DNA of 64,000 nt from Hedera helix (Eukaryota > Streptophyta > Magnoliopsida > Apiales > Araliaceae): positions 39,698,055 to 39,762,054 of the forward strand of contig OX359280.1 of the NCBI GenBank assembly GCA_947179155.2, in the 5' to 3' direction. A model generated the notes under the pieces. The model searched no databases and was not told the origin of the DNA. It saw only the letters and a list, made by a program, of their open reading frames with translations. A program made the position numbers and the translations under genes. This document shows, in pieces, positions 11,247-23,297 of this stretch. The stretch's first letter is position 1; the number at the start of each line of letters is the position of its first letter.

Positions 11247-11848
11247 CCAAATTAAAATCATTTTAAGGTAAGAACCTAATATATATTAATTTAATTTTTA
11301 GAGATCCCAGTATGGTGAGATATTAGTACAAGTACAATAGGTTACATAATCAAACCCAACAATATCTCAGAACAATATTAAATGAGCTCAAACACTATGG
11401 AGAATACAAGTCTCACCAATAAAGAGAAAACAAACTTCCACAATACAAGAGAAAGAAACTCTCACAACAAAAAGAAAGAACAAGAATTGAACCTTACAGT
11501 CTAAACCATCAGGCTAAGGCATAATCAAGCTCAACAATCTCTCATAAGTCATACTAACAGTTAAACAAACTCACACTCTATAAGTGATCAAAATAAAAAT
11601 CTCACGAATAAATTAAGATAAAACAAACTTCCACAATAAAGGGAAAGAGACTGCCACAATATGGGGAAAGAACAAGAATCGAATTTCTCAGTTTTAATTA
11701 TCATAGTAAGTCATTATTGACAATAAGGGGAAAGAACAAGAATCGAACTTCTCAGCCTTAATTATCATATTAAGAAAGACTTCATTGACAATAAGATTCT
11801 AATATTGAAATGAAAAGTATGACATTAATTTAATTAAAACACTATTAG
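11247..11848. other. Intron of RING copy I with repeated tRNA-like motif
   Basis: On the minus strand the phrase TTCGATTCTTGTTCTTTCC or a close form occurs three times (near 11485, 11680 and 11745). It resembles a pol III B box (GGTTCGANNC) with its downstream sequence. The intact copy has the same three in its intron (about 47615, 47815 and 47880). No complete tRNA can be folded. Confidence 0.35.
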
Positions 11849-12227
11849 GTCATAAGTAAAAAATGGGAAAACTTCATTTTGCTCGTTACCCTCTACCACT
11901 TCTTCTTGTATGACACTCTGGAAGTTTTGTACTCCTTCCACCTCCTCTTGTTGTTCCACCACTGTTTCATAAAATTCCACGCCGGAAATAATTTGCAGAT
12001 CCTAGGAACTCGCCACCAATTAAGACAAATATTGTGTCACAAACTTCTTCATGAGGTCAATGTGTTTGAGAATAGTAAAATACGGAATGAAAACTCAAAT
12101 ATGTTATACTAAAATATATAAAATTACAAATTTTTATTTTTGGACCAAAGTTATATGTTGGCATAAAGTGCATGAACGATAAATGTATGTATTTAATTTA
12201 AGTTATCTTAGTTTTCCTTGCACGTAG

Positions 12228-12400
12228 CTACTTGGCTTCCAGGAACAGAAGGACAAGGTGTTGCAGATGTTTTGTTTGGCAACTACGGTTTCACGGGCAA
12301 GTATCGGCATACTTGGTTTAAGACTGTTGATCAGCTCCCAGTGAATGCAGGGGATCCACATTATGATCCACTATTCCATTAATATTTGGCCTTTAAACAT
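12228..12400 (+). pseudogene. GH3 beta-glucosidase last-exon fragment, copy I
   Basis: After a splice-acceptor-like cacgtag the plus strand reads TWLPGTEGQGVADVLFGNYG, then FTGKYRHTWFKTVDQLPVN and AGDPHYDPLF. That is the C-terminal signature of plant family 3 glycosyl hydrolases, including the conserved GTEGQG and DPHYDPLF. The family normally continues PFGFGL. Here one base is missing and the frame hits a stop at 12380-12382, while PLIFGL is readable in the shifted frame. Only this one exon is present, on the strand opposite the RING gene and inside its first intron, so it is a captured fragment. Confidence 0.85.
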
Positions 12401-13000
12401 AACCTACCATGCAAGGCCACATAGATGCTCTACTCTCTGGTGTCTTTTGCTAGCATTTTCACTTCAAACAGTTTTCCTAATTTTCATGGTAGTTATACTA
12501 GATATAAAACAAAACTCTTGGCATTGTTATGTATACATCCTGTTACGCATTGTGTAACTTGGCATAACTTCTACTGGAATATTGGCATAGTTTCAATGTA
12601 AAAGTCGAGTTGGGCACTTAAGTGAAGCCTATTGCAACAAAACATGCTGTGCTTTTCAAGAAAAACAATAAAGCATGCGTGTGGAGAATTTTCCACCTTC
12701 ACGCATCGGCAGGCAGCATCTGGGAGGGAGAGAATCAAAGATCAAACAGGTAGAAAATGAAGGACTCCCGCTACAAGCTGTAGCAAACATGTCGTCATTT
12801 GTATATATTCAAGGAAACATTAATGAGTTAATTCTTCATATTATCTCTATAATAAATACTAGTTTATTTTTTTTAATAAATTTTAGAAGAATAATATTGA
12901 GATTTAATATCAATTTTGATTATTCAAAAAAATTATTACTTATATTTCTTAATGTTTTTGTTTTCTCCTCGAATGTCACTTGAAAAGTAACGCAGGCAGA
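12401..13000 (+). other. Continuation of the captured GH3 3' region
   Basis: The sequence to about 12780 is conserved with 48515-48920 and may be the 3' untranslated region of the donor GH3 gene plus a further unidentified segment (12600-12780). After 12780 the DNA is AT-rich and unremarkable. Confidence 0.35.
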
Positions 13001-13009
13001 ACTATGTAT

Positions 13010-15290
13010 AAGTTCAAATTTTAATCATTTCATGGATATAAGAAAGAAAAATTATATGAAGAAATAAAAAAAAAAAATAACCACATCACTTTGAGCATCA
13101 AAGGAATTCGCAGTATGAGGTTGTGCAGACCCATTATTAGTAGGCAACTCGTGTATTGTAATTCTCCTTCCAAACAGCGTCAATTGTGTTATCGTTGTTC
13201 CAAACAAGCAAATACTTTCAACTCTGATATTTCATGTTTCACCGACACAATAATGATATATAATTATGTTATATATTAATTTACTTTTAACTAATTTCAA
13301 TAGTCTCAAGGATGCACGAATAAAATGTTATTTATTATCAAGAAATCCAAATCTAGAGAATTAGGGAATCACTTTACGTGCACAAACTATGCACACAAAA
13401 AATTTGTAAACTCTAATGGAAGGACCCATGTACGTATTACATGTTAATAAAAATGTATAAAATATTAAAGGATAGGTCCGTATCGATCCTATTTTCTCTT
13501 TTCTTTATACCATTGTGAGAAATTTTTTGTGCATAATTTGTGCTCATGAGATTAGTGGGAATATACACAAAAGCTTTAAAATAATGTTATGGACACAAAT
13601 TTTACAAAAACAAAAACTGTGCACAAACAATATATAAATAGAGAGAAAATAAGAAAAGTTATGAGCCCTATTATTGATACACAAATTTTATATAATAATT
13701 TGTATACGTAGTATTAGTCTTCTAAGCTTTAATAGTTTAAAATTTTAAATGCCAACATAGTGAATTGCTTCAAGATATATACAAGGATGTCGGATTTTCA
13801 TTATTCAAAGATACGTTTATAAATTGAAAAAACAATTGAAAAAATTAACTATAAAACAAAATGACAAGACCATTATAAATTCTTGTTAAAATTACATAAA
13901 AGTCACTATAAATATTCTTCGAGACATGACGATGACATTTTTTATTTTTTTTGACAAATCTATCCATCATAACCCAAAAAATTAAATACGAATCTTGTTA
14001 GCCACAATCAAGCACGAACCCAAACATGAATTCTAAAAAAAAATTCTCAACCAAATGAAAAATAAACACAGAAGTCCTTAATTGACCAAGTGATATATAT
14101 AATTAAATATAAACCTCCTTAATTGACCAAGTGATATATATAATTAAATATAAACCTCACGAGCTCGACCAATTAAGTTATGTAAACAAGAAATACAAAA
14201 TAAATTCAACAAAATACTACTTTAAGTCCTCGATCTTCATTCAATTTACTAATTACACACACACAAAAAAAAAAAAAAGAAGCCCAAAATCCCCCCCTTC
14301 CAAAAAAAAAATCTTAAGCTAAGAATTAAAATCTTTGAGAAATAAGAGACAGATCGAAAATTAAGATTTATGAGAAAAAAAACGTAAGAGTTTATTTATT
14401 TTATTTGAGAGATTAAGCGAGATTTAAAGAGAAATGGGAACCAGAGAACCAAGATAAGAATTATCTATCTAGTAGCGAATATTTGGTAGGGACGACGACC
14501 GCAGCAACAAAGGCAGCAGTAGTGATAGCAACAACAACATCAACAAATTGAGAGTCTTGGTACTAGGTTAGTTAGGTCAAAAAGCCTAGTACACTCTTCC
14601 ATTTATGGACCTTAGCTTTGGTCAAAAAGCCTTTTACAAATTTACCCCTACACTTCAAAAAAAAATCATCAACAAAATGGTGAACAAATAACACCCTTGC
14701 CCCTATTAAGTTATATATTATTAGAACTTTTTATTATAAAGTTCTATTTTGACTGAAAAAAATAATTCAACTCTTGTTAAGTTATCAGAAAATATATAAA
14801 TAATTTTTTTGGAACAAAAATATTGAACTTTCAAATAATTGTCCAAATACCCAAAATTTGGCCATAAAAACTGACATGTTTGTTAATGCGTTCATATAAC
14901 CAAGTCAAATTTTCGACATTTTTGATATTTGTTTCGAAGTCTAATGATTTTGATGTAAAACAAATAATTAATAAATCTTTTTGATAGCTTGACAAAAGCT
15001 TAATGTTTTTCTTGGTCACTAAATCAATAATGTTCACATATGGAAAAAAATTTATTCCATAGTAAAAAAGAAAATATTGTCCATATATTTTTACCTTTTA
15101 TGCAAAATGTAAAATACAAGCTCACCAACTCAATGCGAAGTACTGACGACATTAATAATGATTTATATGCTAATTATTAAGCTAATTAATTAAATATAGG
15201 GTAAATATTTAATTAGAATTTTACGAAGATAATTGTAGTTAATAACTTATTACATATTTATTTAAATAATGAATTTAAGTTTTTTTAATT
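13010..15290 (-). repeat. RING promoter/first-exon block, degenerate copy
   Basis: This 2.3-kb block is repeated in direct orientation at 16380-18450, and parts at 34540-35640 and 49620-51240. On the minus strand it holds, from 3' to 5', a first coding exon at about 13095-13230 (here broken by a 14-nt deletion after MKYQS and a lost acceptor), a MITE, a 5' UTR-like CT-rich stretch with a triplet-rich tract near 14490-14545, and upstream promoter sequence. The frame at 14831-15037 is not conserved as protein between copies. Confidence 0.75.
13376..13550. mobile_element. Foldback MITE in the promoter block
   Basis: Left end gtgcacaaactatgcacaca and right end, complemented, gagcacaaattatgcacaaa form inverted arms around an AT-rich centre. 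The same element sits at about 16777-16945 and 50000-50175 in the other copies of the block, so it inserted before the block was duplicated. Confidence 0.65.
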
Positions 15291-16379
15291 AAAAACTCAA
15301 AAACAACACAATTTTTTTTTATTAATCTTTTCTATTTTTCTTTACTTTTTTGTTCTAATTTAAGTTTTCTATCATTTTTTTTTTTTGGTTCAAAACTCAG
15401 AAACAGAGTGTTAAGTAGATTTAAGTAAGCACTATTAATATTTTGACCTATATTTAAACCGGAGATATGTAATACGCTTGCGATGAGTCCCAAAAACACG
15501 GTTTGACAGTATGTAGTCAAAATTCGACTTATATATCTGTGCAGTATATTAATACATATTTACATGTACTAATAAATTAATACTTTTAAAATATGTTTTT
15601 ATTGGGAATAAAATCTAAACCATCGTTCATTTCTCTCTTCTATGCAATTCTAAAATAGGGTTCATGGACTAAGAGCAATTTAGAGGCGATTTTGAAACCT
15701 TAGTTTAATCTTGCTTTGTTCGAGTATAAGGATTGTTTCTGAGTTCGACTATAAGGCTAGAAACCCAAATATCAACATTGATCATCTAATAAACAGTACT
15801 GTTAGAAAGCATTTGAGATAGTGTGGGATCTTCGTTTGTTCGACTTTCACGGTTATGGTACTCCTCTATATGGTGGTATGTTCATATCCTAGTAATATAA
15901 ACCCCTTTTGTGTTGTTAAAGAACTGGTTCCCAAATGTTTTCTTTATCTAGTTAGAAATCTACCTTGAAATACGTTTTTGTTGTTTACTTAAAATTTGTA
16001 TTGTTCTGCCTGCTGACAATACAGTGGATATATGAGTGCATGTGTATGTTTTTTGCTTTTTTAAAGACCATCAACTACTCTGTTTTAATATAATGCTATG
16101 TTTTTTTTTATATTGTTCAACATGGGATGATTTGAATTTTTTAATATGGAGATTATGAAGTTAAAACTTATTTGTTGACACTAATTGTATAATTATTATG
16201 TTGTAAACAAATTCACATACATTATTAATACGATTATTTGATAAATGTAATTGACCAAAATTCTTTAAGACATTAATATTATAAAATATCACCTTTAACA
16301 TATTATATTATATATTTTTAGCTTCAGCAGGATGTGATTCGAAAATGAAACGAATATTACTCTTATTATACTTCTATGT
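15291..16379. other. Spacer between the two promoter blocks
   Basis: There is no conserved frame. The 62-residue minus-strand frame at 15332-15520 ends in a poly-Lys stretch from a T-rich tract, and I do not recognise it. No LTR boundaries could be fixed. Confidence 0.35.
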
Positions 16380-18548
16380 ATAAGTTCAAATTTTAATCAT
16401 TTCATGGATATAAGAAAGAAAAATTATATGAAGAAATAAAAAAATAACCACATCAATATGAGCATCAAGGGAATTCGCAGTATGAGGTTGTGCAGACCCA
16501 TTATTAGTAGGCAACTCGTGTACTGTAATTCTCCTTCCAAACAGCGTCAATTGTGTTATCATTGTTCCAAACAAGCAAATACTTTCAACGGAAGGGGTTG
16601 AGCTCTGATATTGCATGATTCCCCTACACAATAATGATATATAATTATGTTATATATTAATTTCTCTTTTATTTAAAACTTACTGTTAACTAATTTCAAT
16701 ATTCTCAAGGATGCATGAATAAAATGTAATTTATTATCAAGAAATCCAAATCCATAGAATTAGGGAATAACTTTATGTGCACAAACTATGCACACAAAAA
16801 ATTTGTAAACCTCTAATGGTAGTACCCATGTAATACATATAAATAAATATGTATAAAATATTAAATGATAGGTCCCGTATTGATTCTATTTTCTCTTTTT
16901 TTATACCATTGTGAGAAATTTTTTGTGCATAATTTGTGCTCATAGAATTAATAGGAATATACACATAAGCTTTAAAATAATGTTATGAACACAAATTATA
17001 TAAAAATAAATAAATAAACTGTCCACAAACAATATATAAAAAGAGAGAAAATAAGAAATGTTAGGAATCCTATTATTGATACACAAATTTTATATAATAA
17101 TTTGTATACGTGGTATTAGTCTTCTAAGCTTTAATAGTTTAAAAAATTAAATGCCAACATAGTAAATTGCTTCAAGATATATACAAGGATGTCGGATTTT
17201 CATTATTCAAAGATATTTATATAAATTGAGGAAATAGAAATTAATTTTTTTATAAAAACAATTGAAAAAATTAACTATAAAACAAAATGACAATACCTTT
17301 ATAATTAAATATAAACCTCACGAGCTCGACCAATCAAGTTATGTAAACAAGAAATAAAAAATCAATTCAACAAAATACTACTTTAAATCCTCAATCTTAA
17401 TTCAATTTACTAATTACACATAAAAATTAAACCCTAAATCATCCTAACCCCCCCCCCCCAAAAAAAAATCTTAAGCTAAGAATTAAAATCTTTGAGAAGA
17501 AAGAGACAAGTCGAAAATTAAGATTTATGAGAAAAAGCCGTAAGGGTTTATTTCTTTTACTTGAGAGATTAAGTGAGATTTAAAGAGAAATGGAAACCAG
17601 AGGACCAAGATAAGAATTATCTACCTACCAATATTTGGTAGCGATGACGGCGGCAACGACAAGGGCAGCGGCAGTGACAGCTAGCAACGGATTGGGAGTC
17701 TTGGTACTAGGTTAGGTCAAAAAGCCTAGTACACTCTTACATTTATGAACCTTAGATTAGGTCAAAAAGCCTTTTACAAATTTACCCCTACACTTCAAAA
17801 GAATTTCATCAACAAAGTGGTGAACAAATGACACCCTTGCCCTTATAAAATTAAATATTATTAGAACTTTTTATTATAAAGTTCTACTTTAACTCAAAAA
17901 AATCATTCAACTCTTGTTAAGTTACTAGAAAATATATAAATAATTTTTTTGCAACAAAAATATTAAACTTTCAAATAGTTATCCAAATACCCAAAATTTG
18001 GCCATAAAAACTAACGTGTTTGCTAATGCGTTCTTATAACCAAGTCAAATTTTTGACATTTTATATATTTGTTTGAAAGTCTAATGATTTTGATGTAAAA
18101 CGAATAATTCATAAATCTTTTTGATAGCTTGACAAAAGCTTAATGTTTTCTAAGTCACTAAATCAACAATGTTCACATATGGAAAAAAAAAAAAATTATT
18201 CCATAGTACGGAATAAAATATTGTCCATATATTTTTACCTTTTATGCAAAATATAAAATTCAAGCTCACCAACTCAATGCGAAGTACTGACGGCATTAAT
18301 AATGATTTATATGCTAATTATTAAGCTAATCACATAAATATTGGTTAAGTATTTAATTAGAATTTTAAGAAGATAATTGTAGTTAATAACTTATTACATA
18401 TTTATTTAAATAACGAATTTTTGAATTATATATTATAGATTACTTTGATCAATTATTAAGGTAAACATTTGAATATAGTGTAAATTTATTTAATTATGAT
18501 TATAAAAAAATAATTATTTTAATTTTATTTATGTTTTTAATGGAATCT
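16380..18548 (-). repeat. RING promoter/first-exon block, second tandem copy
   Basis: It repeats 13010-15290 in the same orientation, including the foldback MITE, the 5' UTR-like stretch (17460-17650), a triplet-rich tract at 17640-17690 and the upstream sequence up to about 18450. It is cut at 18554 by a solo LTR, and its continuation resumes at 23298. Confidence 0.75.
16449..16616 (-). pseudogene. Intact first exon of RING copy I, orphaned
   Basis: The minus strand starts at ATG 16616, just after an acceptor-like tgtgtag and GGGAATC. It reads MQYQSSTPSVESICLFGTMI and then TQLTLFGRRITVHELPTNNG to LDAHIDV (56 codons), ending at GTTATT, a GT donor, in phase 0. It corresponds to exon 1 of the intact gene at 49691-49840 with a six-codon length difference (HELPTNN region). 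The exon is open, but the downstream exons 2-4 at 10737-12001 are defective, and a duplicated, broken exon 1 lies between. Confidence 0.7.
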
Positions 18549-19789
18549 ATATATATGACGCCCCCAAATCCGGGTCCCTTGAACCATGGGTTCGGTGCTC
18601 ACTATTCAACACTTGTCAAACATTCATAAAATATAACTTCAATAACTCGCGAAAATCATACATCTTTTCATTACGAAACGTACCTTCAATCCCAGGTTCC
18701 ACTAACCTTAATACATCATCATTACCTTATAATACAAAAGATTTACACAAATAGTACGAACTAACTACGTCTACTCGTTCATCTTCCCTTTGCCGTGGTA
18801 CTCTTTAGATAACTCGGCTTAACTGGAAAAAATAGTTCATGATATAGCAAGGGTGAGCAACTACTTTGCTCAGCAAGTTTAATTAAACAATAAAAGATAT
18901 ATCATGAATGAAAAAGACTTAGCTCTGGAAACTTCAACAATATATAATAATTGTGAAGACATGCAACTTTGAATAATATAATTCAATTGACATAACATAC
19001 TGCTTCATCATGCTGAAAGGGTCACAAGACCATGAACACACGTTTTGAGTATTTACAATACCCTGTAGACAGAAGTCTGTCAGTTCGTTTTGAATATAAA
19101 CAATCATTGCGATTGTCATATCCGGTGATGGGTACTTTAGGTGATCAGCCTATCGTACGTTTATAGAGTGCACAATATAACCATCTAGTTCGTTTTGATC
19201 GGGAATGTTCCATCCGACCGTAAGCTTATCTGCTTACTTTGCTCTGTTCATTTCAGCTTATCCCATCAGATTCCGCACCACAACAATATGGTTTGGACTA
19301 ACTTCAATAATATTCAAATTAATGAATTTAAAACGTACATGGTCTAGCCGAAACAATTGGCATAGAACCCTCACTTAGAACAGTTCATAACAAGAACAGT
19401 CATAATATCACATGCAATATCTAGCTGAAACAAATAGCATAGATATTTCTCTTTAAACAATTCATAATGTGAACGGTCATGCAAATGCACCTAAGTGCGA
19501 TTGTCAATAACAATATAGATATGAAATAATTTTTAATAATTATTTCATCATGCATTAGAAATAAATTTCAATTTCTACATAAATAACTTGCGAAATAAAT
19601 ACAAGTTAAGGTTCAGAGAAACTTGTCTGTTCCGCTGACTACTGCTATTCAACTTAAAAATATTTCCTTTGGGTGACCTAATATTCAACAACATTGATCC
19701 TCCAATTAGCATAACACATATAGGTTTATTTAACATTAATAACCTTACCATATATGTCTTAATCATCTATCACTTAATCATAACCTTAC

Positions 19790-21240
19790 ATCTCTTAATA
19801 ATATTATCAATCCCTTGATGATATTTTAAATCACATAACTATCACTTCATTGCTTTATAATATTATCACATTTGATAATATATAATACCACAAATAATAT
19901 TATTAATCGTATAATAATATTTTAACCATTTATTATTTCAATAATAAATCATCTAGTTCGTTTATATTATTAACTATCTAATAATCATCTTAATCTCTTC
20001 ATTATCTCAACACTTATTAAAATTATTAATAACTAAATAATGTTTTACACTATTCCCAAGGATATTATTTATCAAATAATATCTTAATCATTTATAAATA
20101 TTATTAACCATTTAATAATATTTTATCATCTTACTAATATTATTAATCCTTTAATAATATCTTATTCTCTCATTAATATTATTAACCATTTAATAATATT
20201 TTATCCTCATACTAACATTATTAACCATTTAATAATATTTTAATCATTTATTAATATTATTAATCATTTAATAATATTCTACTAACTTACTAATATTATT
20301 AACCATTTAATAATATTTTATTAACTCATTAATATTATTAATCATTTAATAATATTCTACTCATTATCTAATATTATTAATTATTTAATAACATTTTATT
20401 CCCCTTATAATATTATTAATTATTTAATAATATTCTTCTCATAATCTAATATTATTAACTATTTAATAATATTTTATTCATATTGTAATATTATTAACCA
20501 TTTAATAATATTTTAATCCTTTATTAATATTATTAGTCATTTAATAATATTTTATTAACTTACTAATATTATTAACCATTTAATAATATTTTAATCCTTT
20601 ATTAATATTATTAATCATTTAATAATATTTTATTAACTTACTAATATTATTAACCATTTAATAATATTTTATTCATTATCTAATATTATTAACTATTTAA
20701 TAATATTTTATTCATTATCTAATATTATTGACTAGTTAATAATATTTTACTAAGTATCTAATATTATTAATCATTTAATAATATTTTAATCCTTTATTAA
20801 TATTATTAATCATTTAATAATATTTTATTAACTTACTAATATTATTAACCATTTAATAATATTTTAATCCTTTATTAATATTATTAATCATTTAATAATA
20901 TTTTATTAACTTACTAATATTATTAACCATTTAATAATATTTTATTCTTTATCTAATATTATTAACTATTTAATAATATTTTATTCATTATCTAATATTA
21001 TTAACTATTTAATAATATTTTACTAAGTATCTAATATTATTAATCATTTAAATAATATTTTATTTATTTAATATTATTAACTCTTTAATAATATTTTACT
21101 CACTTCATAATATTATTATACATTTAATAATATTTCAATGATTTTCTAATATTATTATATTAATAATAATATTTTATTAACTTAATTATATTATTAAAAC
21201 TTTAATAATATTTAACTCTTTTTATCTATTAAATCACTTA
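19790..21240 (-). repeat. 39-bp hairpin satellite inside the LTR
   Basis: A degenerate tandem array with a period of about 39 bp. Each unit contains AATATTATTAA and, 5-6 bases later, its complement TTAATAATATT, so every unit can fold as a stem. Between units an 11-bp spacer alternates (for example aatcctttatt and attaacttact). The core, 20100-21060, is the most regular, with roughly 25 units. It belongs to the transcribed (R-U5) side of the LTR. Confidence 0.85.
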
Positions 21241-21313
21241 TATTTAATTTTTAAAAAATATATTTGTTAAGTCCAAAAATAATAAAATAATTTTTGGGAC
21301 ATTTTCCATTTTC

Positions 21314-21442
21314 GGATCCGTACGGACCCGACCCGACCCGGTCCGGCCCGACCCGACCCGATTTTTATTTTTTTCCAGGAACTGTGGACTGCGCCCCAGC
21401 GCAGTGTGTTACACTACACACTGCGCCCCGGCGCAGTGTGGC
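21314..21442. repeat. GACCC repeats and GC-rich palindromes in the LTR
   Basis: At 21321-21361 the pentamer gaccc or a variant is repeated about seven times. At 21390-21440 follow two copies of ctgcgccc(c)(a/g)gcgcag separated by tgtgttacactacaca, giving nested inverted repeats. This is the only strongly GC-rich spot in the 4.7-kb LTR. Confidence 0.8.
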
Positions 21443-22210
21443 AGAATGTTTTGCCATTTTTCATTTTTAAGACAGTTTTGATACCCTTTGATCAAACCTT
21501 GATTAAATGAAATCTACACATCCAAATGACACCAAATCAGTGTTGATGTGTTCCTAACTTCTTGTTTTACAATATTCCATGGTTCGATCGTCTTTTTGAA
21601 AACATTTTACACGAAAATTACGGATCGAACCATCTAGGGTCTAAAAACGACATCATTTTCGGTAAAAGCTATAACTTCTTCGTTATTCAATATTTTTGAA
21701 AGGTTCCAAAAGGGTTTGTCTTTAAAACTCATAGATCTAGCTTTCTAGACTTTTAGATCACAAAAATAACTTGTACATCTTAAATCATAAATCAACAACC
21801 TAGACATTTAACTAGGGCTTTAAAACCAAACATGTTCATACTACCATTTCTTCCATCATCTTTCATACCAAAGATGTTAGAACACCCATCTAGCATATTT
21901 AACCATATATCTTAATATGTAATCAAGATCTAACATCACAAGGCTTTTTATTTCTTACATAACAAACTAACTAACAAGTTAAGGTTCAAAGAAACTTTTA
22001 AACCTTTAATGAAGATCTTCTTCTTGGAAATGGTTCTAGCTCTTCTTTGATCTTCTTGTATGGACCAAAAATCACCCACACTTGATAACACTCAAGGTGT
22101 TTGCTCTCTAGAGCTCTCACAATTGCTCTAGCTTCTCTCTACAACCTTCTCTCTCTAAACTTTGGTGAATGGAGCAAATGAACCAACATTTGCACAAGTG
22201 TTGGTCATTT

Positions 22211-22219
22211 CTATTTATA
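22211..22219 (-). promoter_or_regulatory. TATA box of the left solo LTR
   Basis: The minus strand reads TATAAATAG, followed within about 30-60 bases by a sequence rich in CT and GAGAGA that resembles a plant retrotransposon transcription start. The same box occurs in the opposite arm on the plus strand at 26709. Confidence 0.55.
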
Positions 22220-23297
22220 GAACTCTAGGATTTTACCATTAGTTCTACTAATCAACTAACATTGGTTGATTAAGGCTCTAATCTTGCTTACTATGCATGG
22301 AATGACCACTTGATGGACATTTTGATTGACCCATTGATTGACTAGGGTGGTTGGGGCTTACTTGCACCACTTTACACTCCAAAATCAACCAACAAGCTAC
22401 ATTTATATCCATGTGGGGCCCAAAATTCGGGATTGACCAAATATTTATCCAATTTGACTTTATTTTTAAGTCCTATATAATTATATAAGTATCCATATAT
22501 ATATATACATCCATATATGTATACATATTCACCTATACAAACTTATTGGGCTCCACTTTGGATCTTAGTATTAAATTCTATTGGGCTCATTCAATTAAAT
22601 TGTTTGGGCTCAATTTATATCACACATTGGGCTAGCATTTACATAACTATGCTATCTTTAATTAAAATAAGCATTGGGCTTATTTAATAAATTACATGGA
22701 CTAGTAATTAAATTAATTACATAGGCTACAAGGTATACTTAATTGACCTAGTTTAACAACTCATTTAGATTTAAAATATAATCCAATTAGATTTGCTAAT
22801 TATAAGTCCATTGGACTCCTTAATTAAATTAGCTTACATAACACTATCAATTGTCAATTATTGGGTTTGTTTTAATAAAACCCTAATACATATTAATACA
22901 AGTACATTGGACTTGATTAATTTAATTCATTCACTAACCCCTATCATCAAATTGAGTTTATAAAATAGTTAACCGTACACAAACAATTATTCCCACATTG
23001 AATTATCTCAAATAATTCACTTGCTTCTTCTTTCGCATTATTCATACAAGTAATTAACTTGCTTAATAAAAATCTTCTTAATTGCCATACAAGGCCAACA
23101 TTCAAGCTTTGTGATTTTATCACATAAGCTTCTCTCGCAATCTTTTTCCTTCTTTAGTTAATTAATTTAATTAACTAATTTAATACATCTCATCATACCA
23201 CTTATCACATATACATATACTTCATACCTCATATTTTCTTATGGATATAATTAAATAAAAAAAAAAATTTGGGTTCGTAATTTTCTCGGTCATTACA

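Larger units (their letters stand above)
10737..12001 (-). pseudogene. RING-H2 gene copy I, decayed (exons 2-4)
   Basis: This is a close paralogue of the gene at 46893-49840. Exon 2 is 11849-12001 (153 nt), exon 3 is 11104-11246 (143 nt) and exon 4 is 10737-10868 (132 nt). Four independent defects are visible. The donor after exon 2 reads GACCTAAT instead of GAGGTAAT. The acceptor before exon 3 is changed from AG to GG. One C is missing just before the exon 3 donor, which shifts the frame. In exon 4 the seventh zinc ligand is lost (NVRPLCK instead of NVCPLCK). The remaining RING residues DCGHRFH and SC are kept. A matching first exon survives at 16449-16616 and a broken one at about 13095-13230. 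I infer this copy is dead. Confidence 0.85.
18554..23297 (-). mobile_element. Solo LTR, 4744 bp, left arm of inverted pair
   Basis: The ends read TATGACGCCCCCAAATC (first G of the usual TGTGACG mutated to A) and CGGTCATTACA. A perfect 5-bp target duplication, atata, flanks it at 18549-18553 and 23298-23302. No gag-pol lies inside, so it is a solo LTR left by recombination of a very long-LTR retrotransposon, probably Ty3-gypsy from its end sequences. The sense strand is minus, since a TATA box and pyrimidine-rich start region read that way. It contains a long AT-rich hairpin array and a GC-rich palindrome. Its near-complement lies at 25645-30352. Confidence 0.85.

Noticed and set aside
20100..21060. 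Regular direct repeats with spacers, superficially like a CRISPR array
   Set aside because: The repeats are AT-rich, imperfect and self-complementary, the spacers are near-identical, and the setting is a plant LTR.
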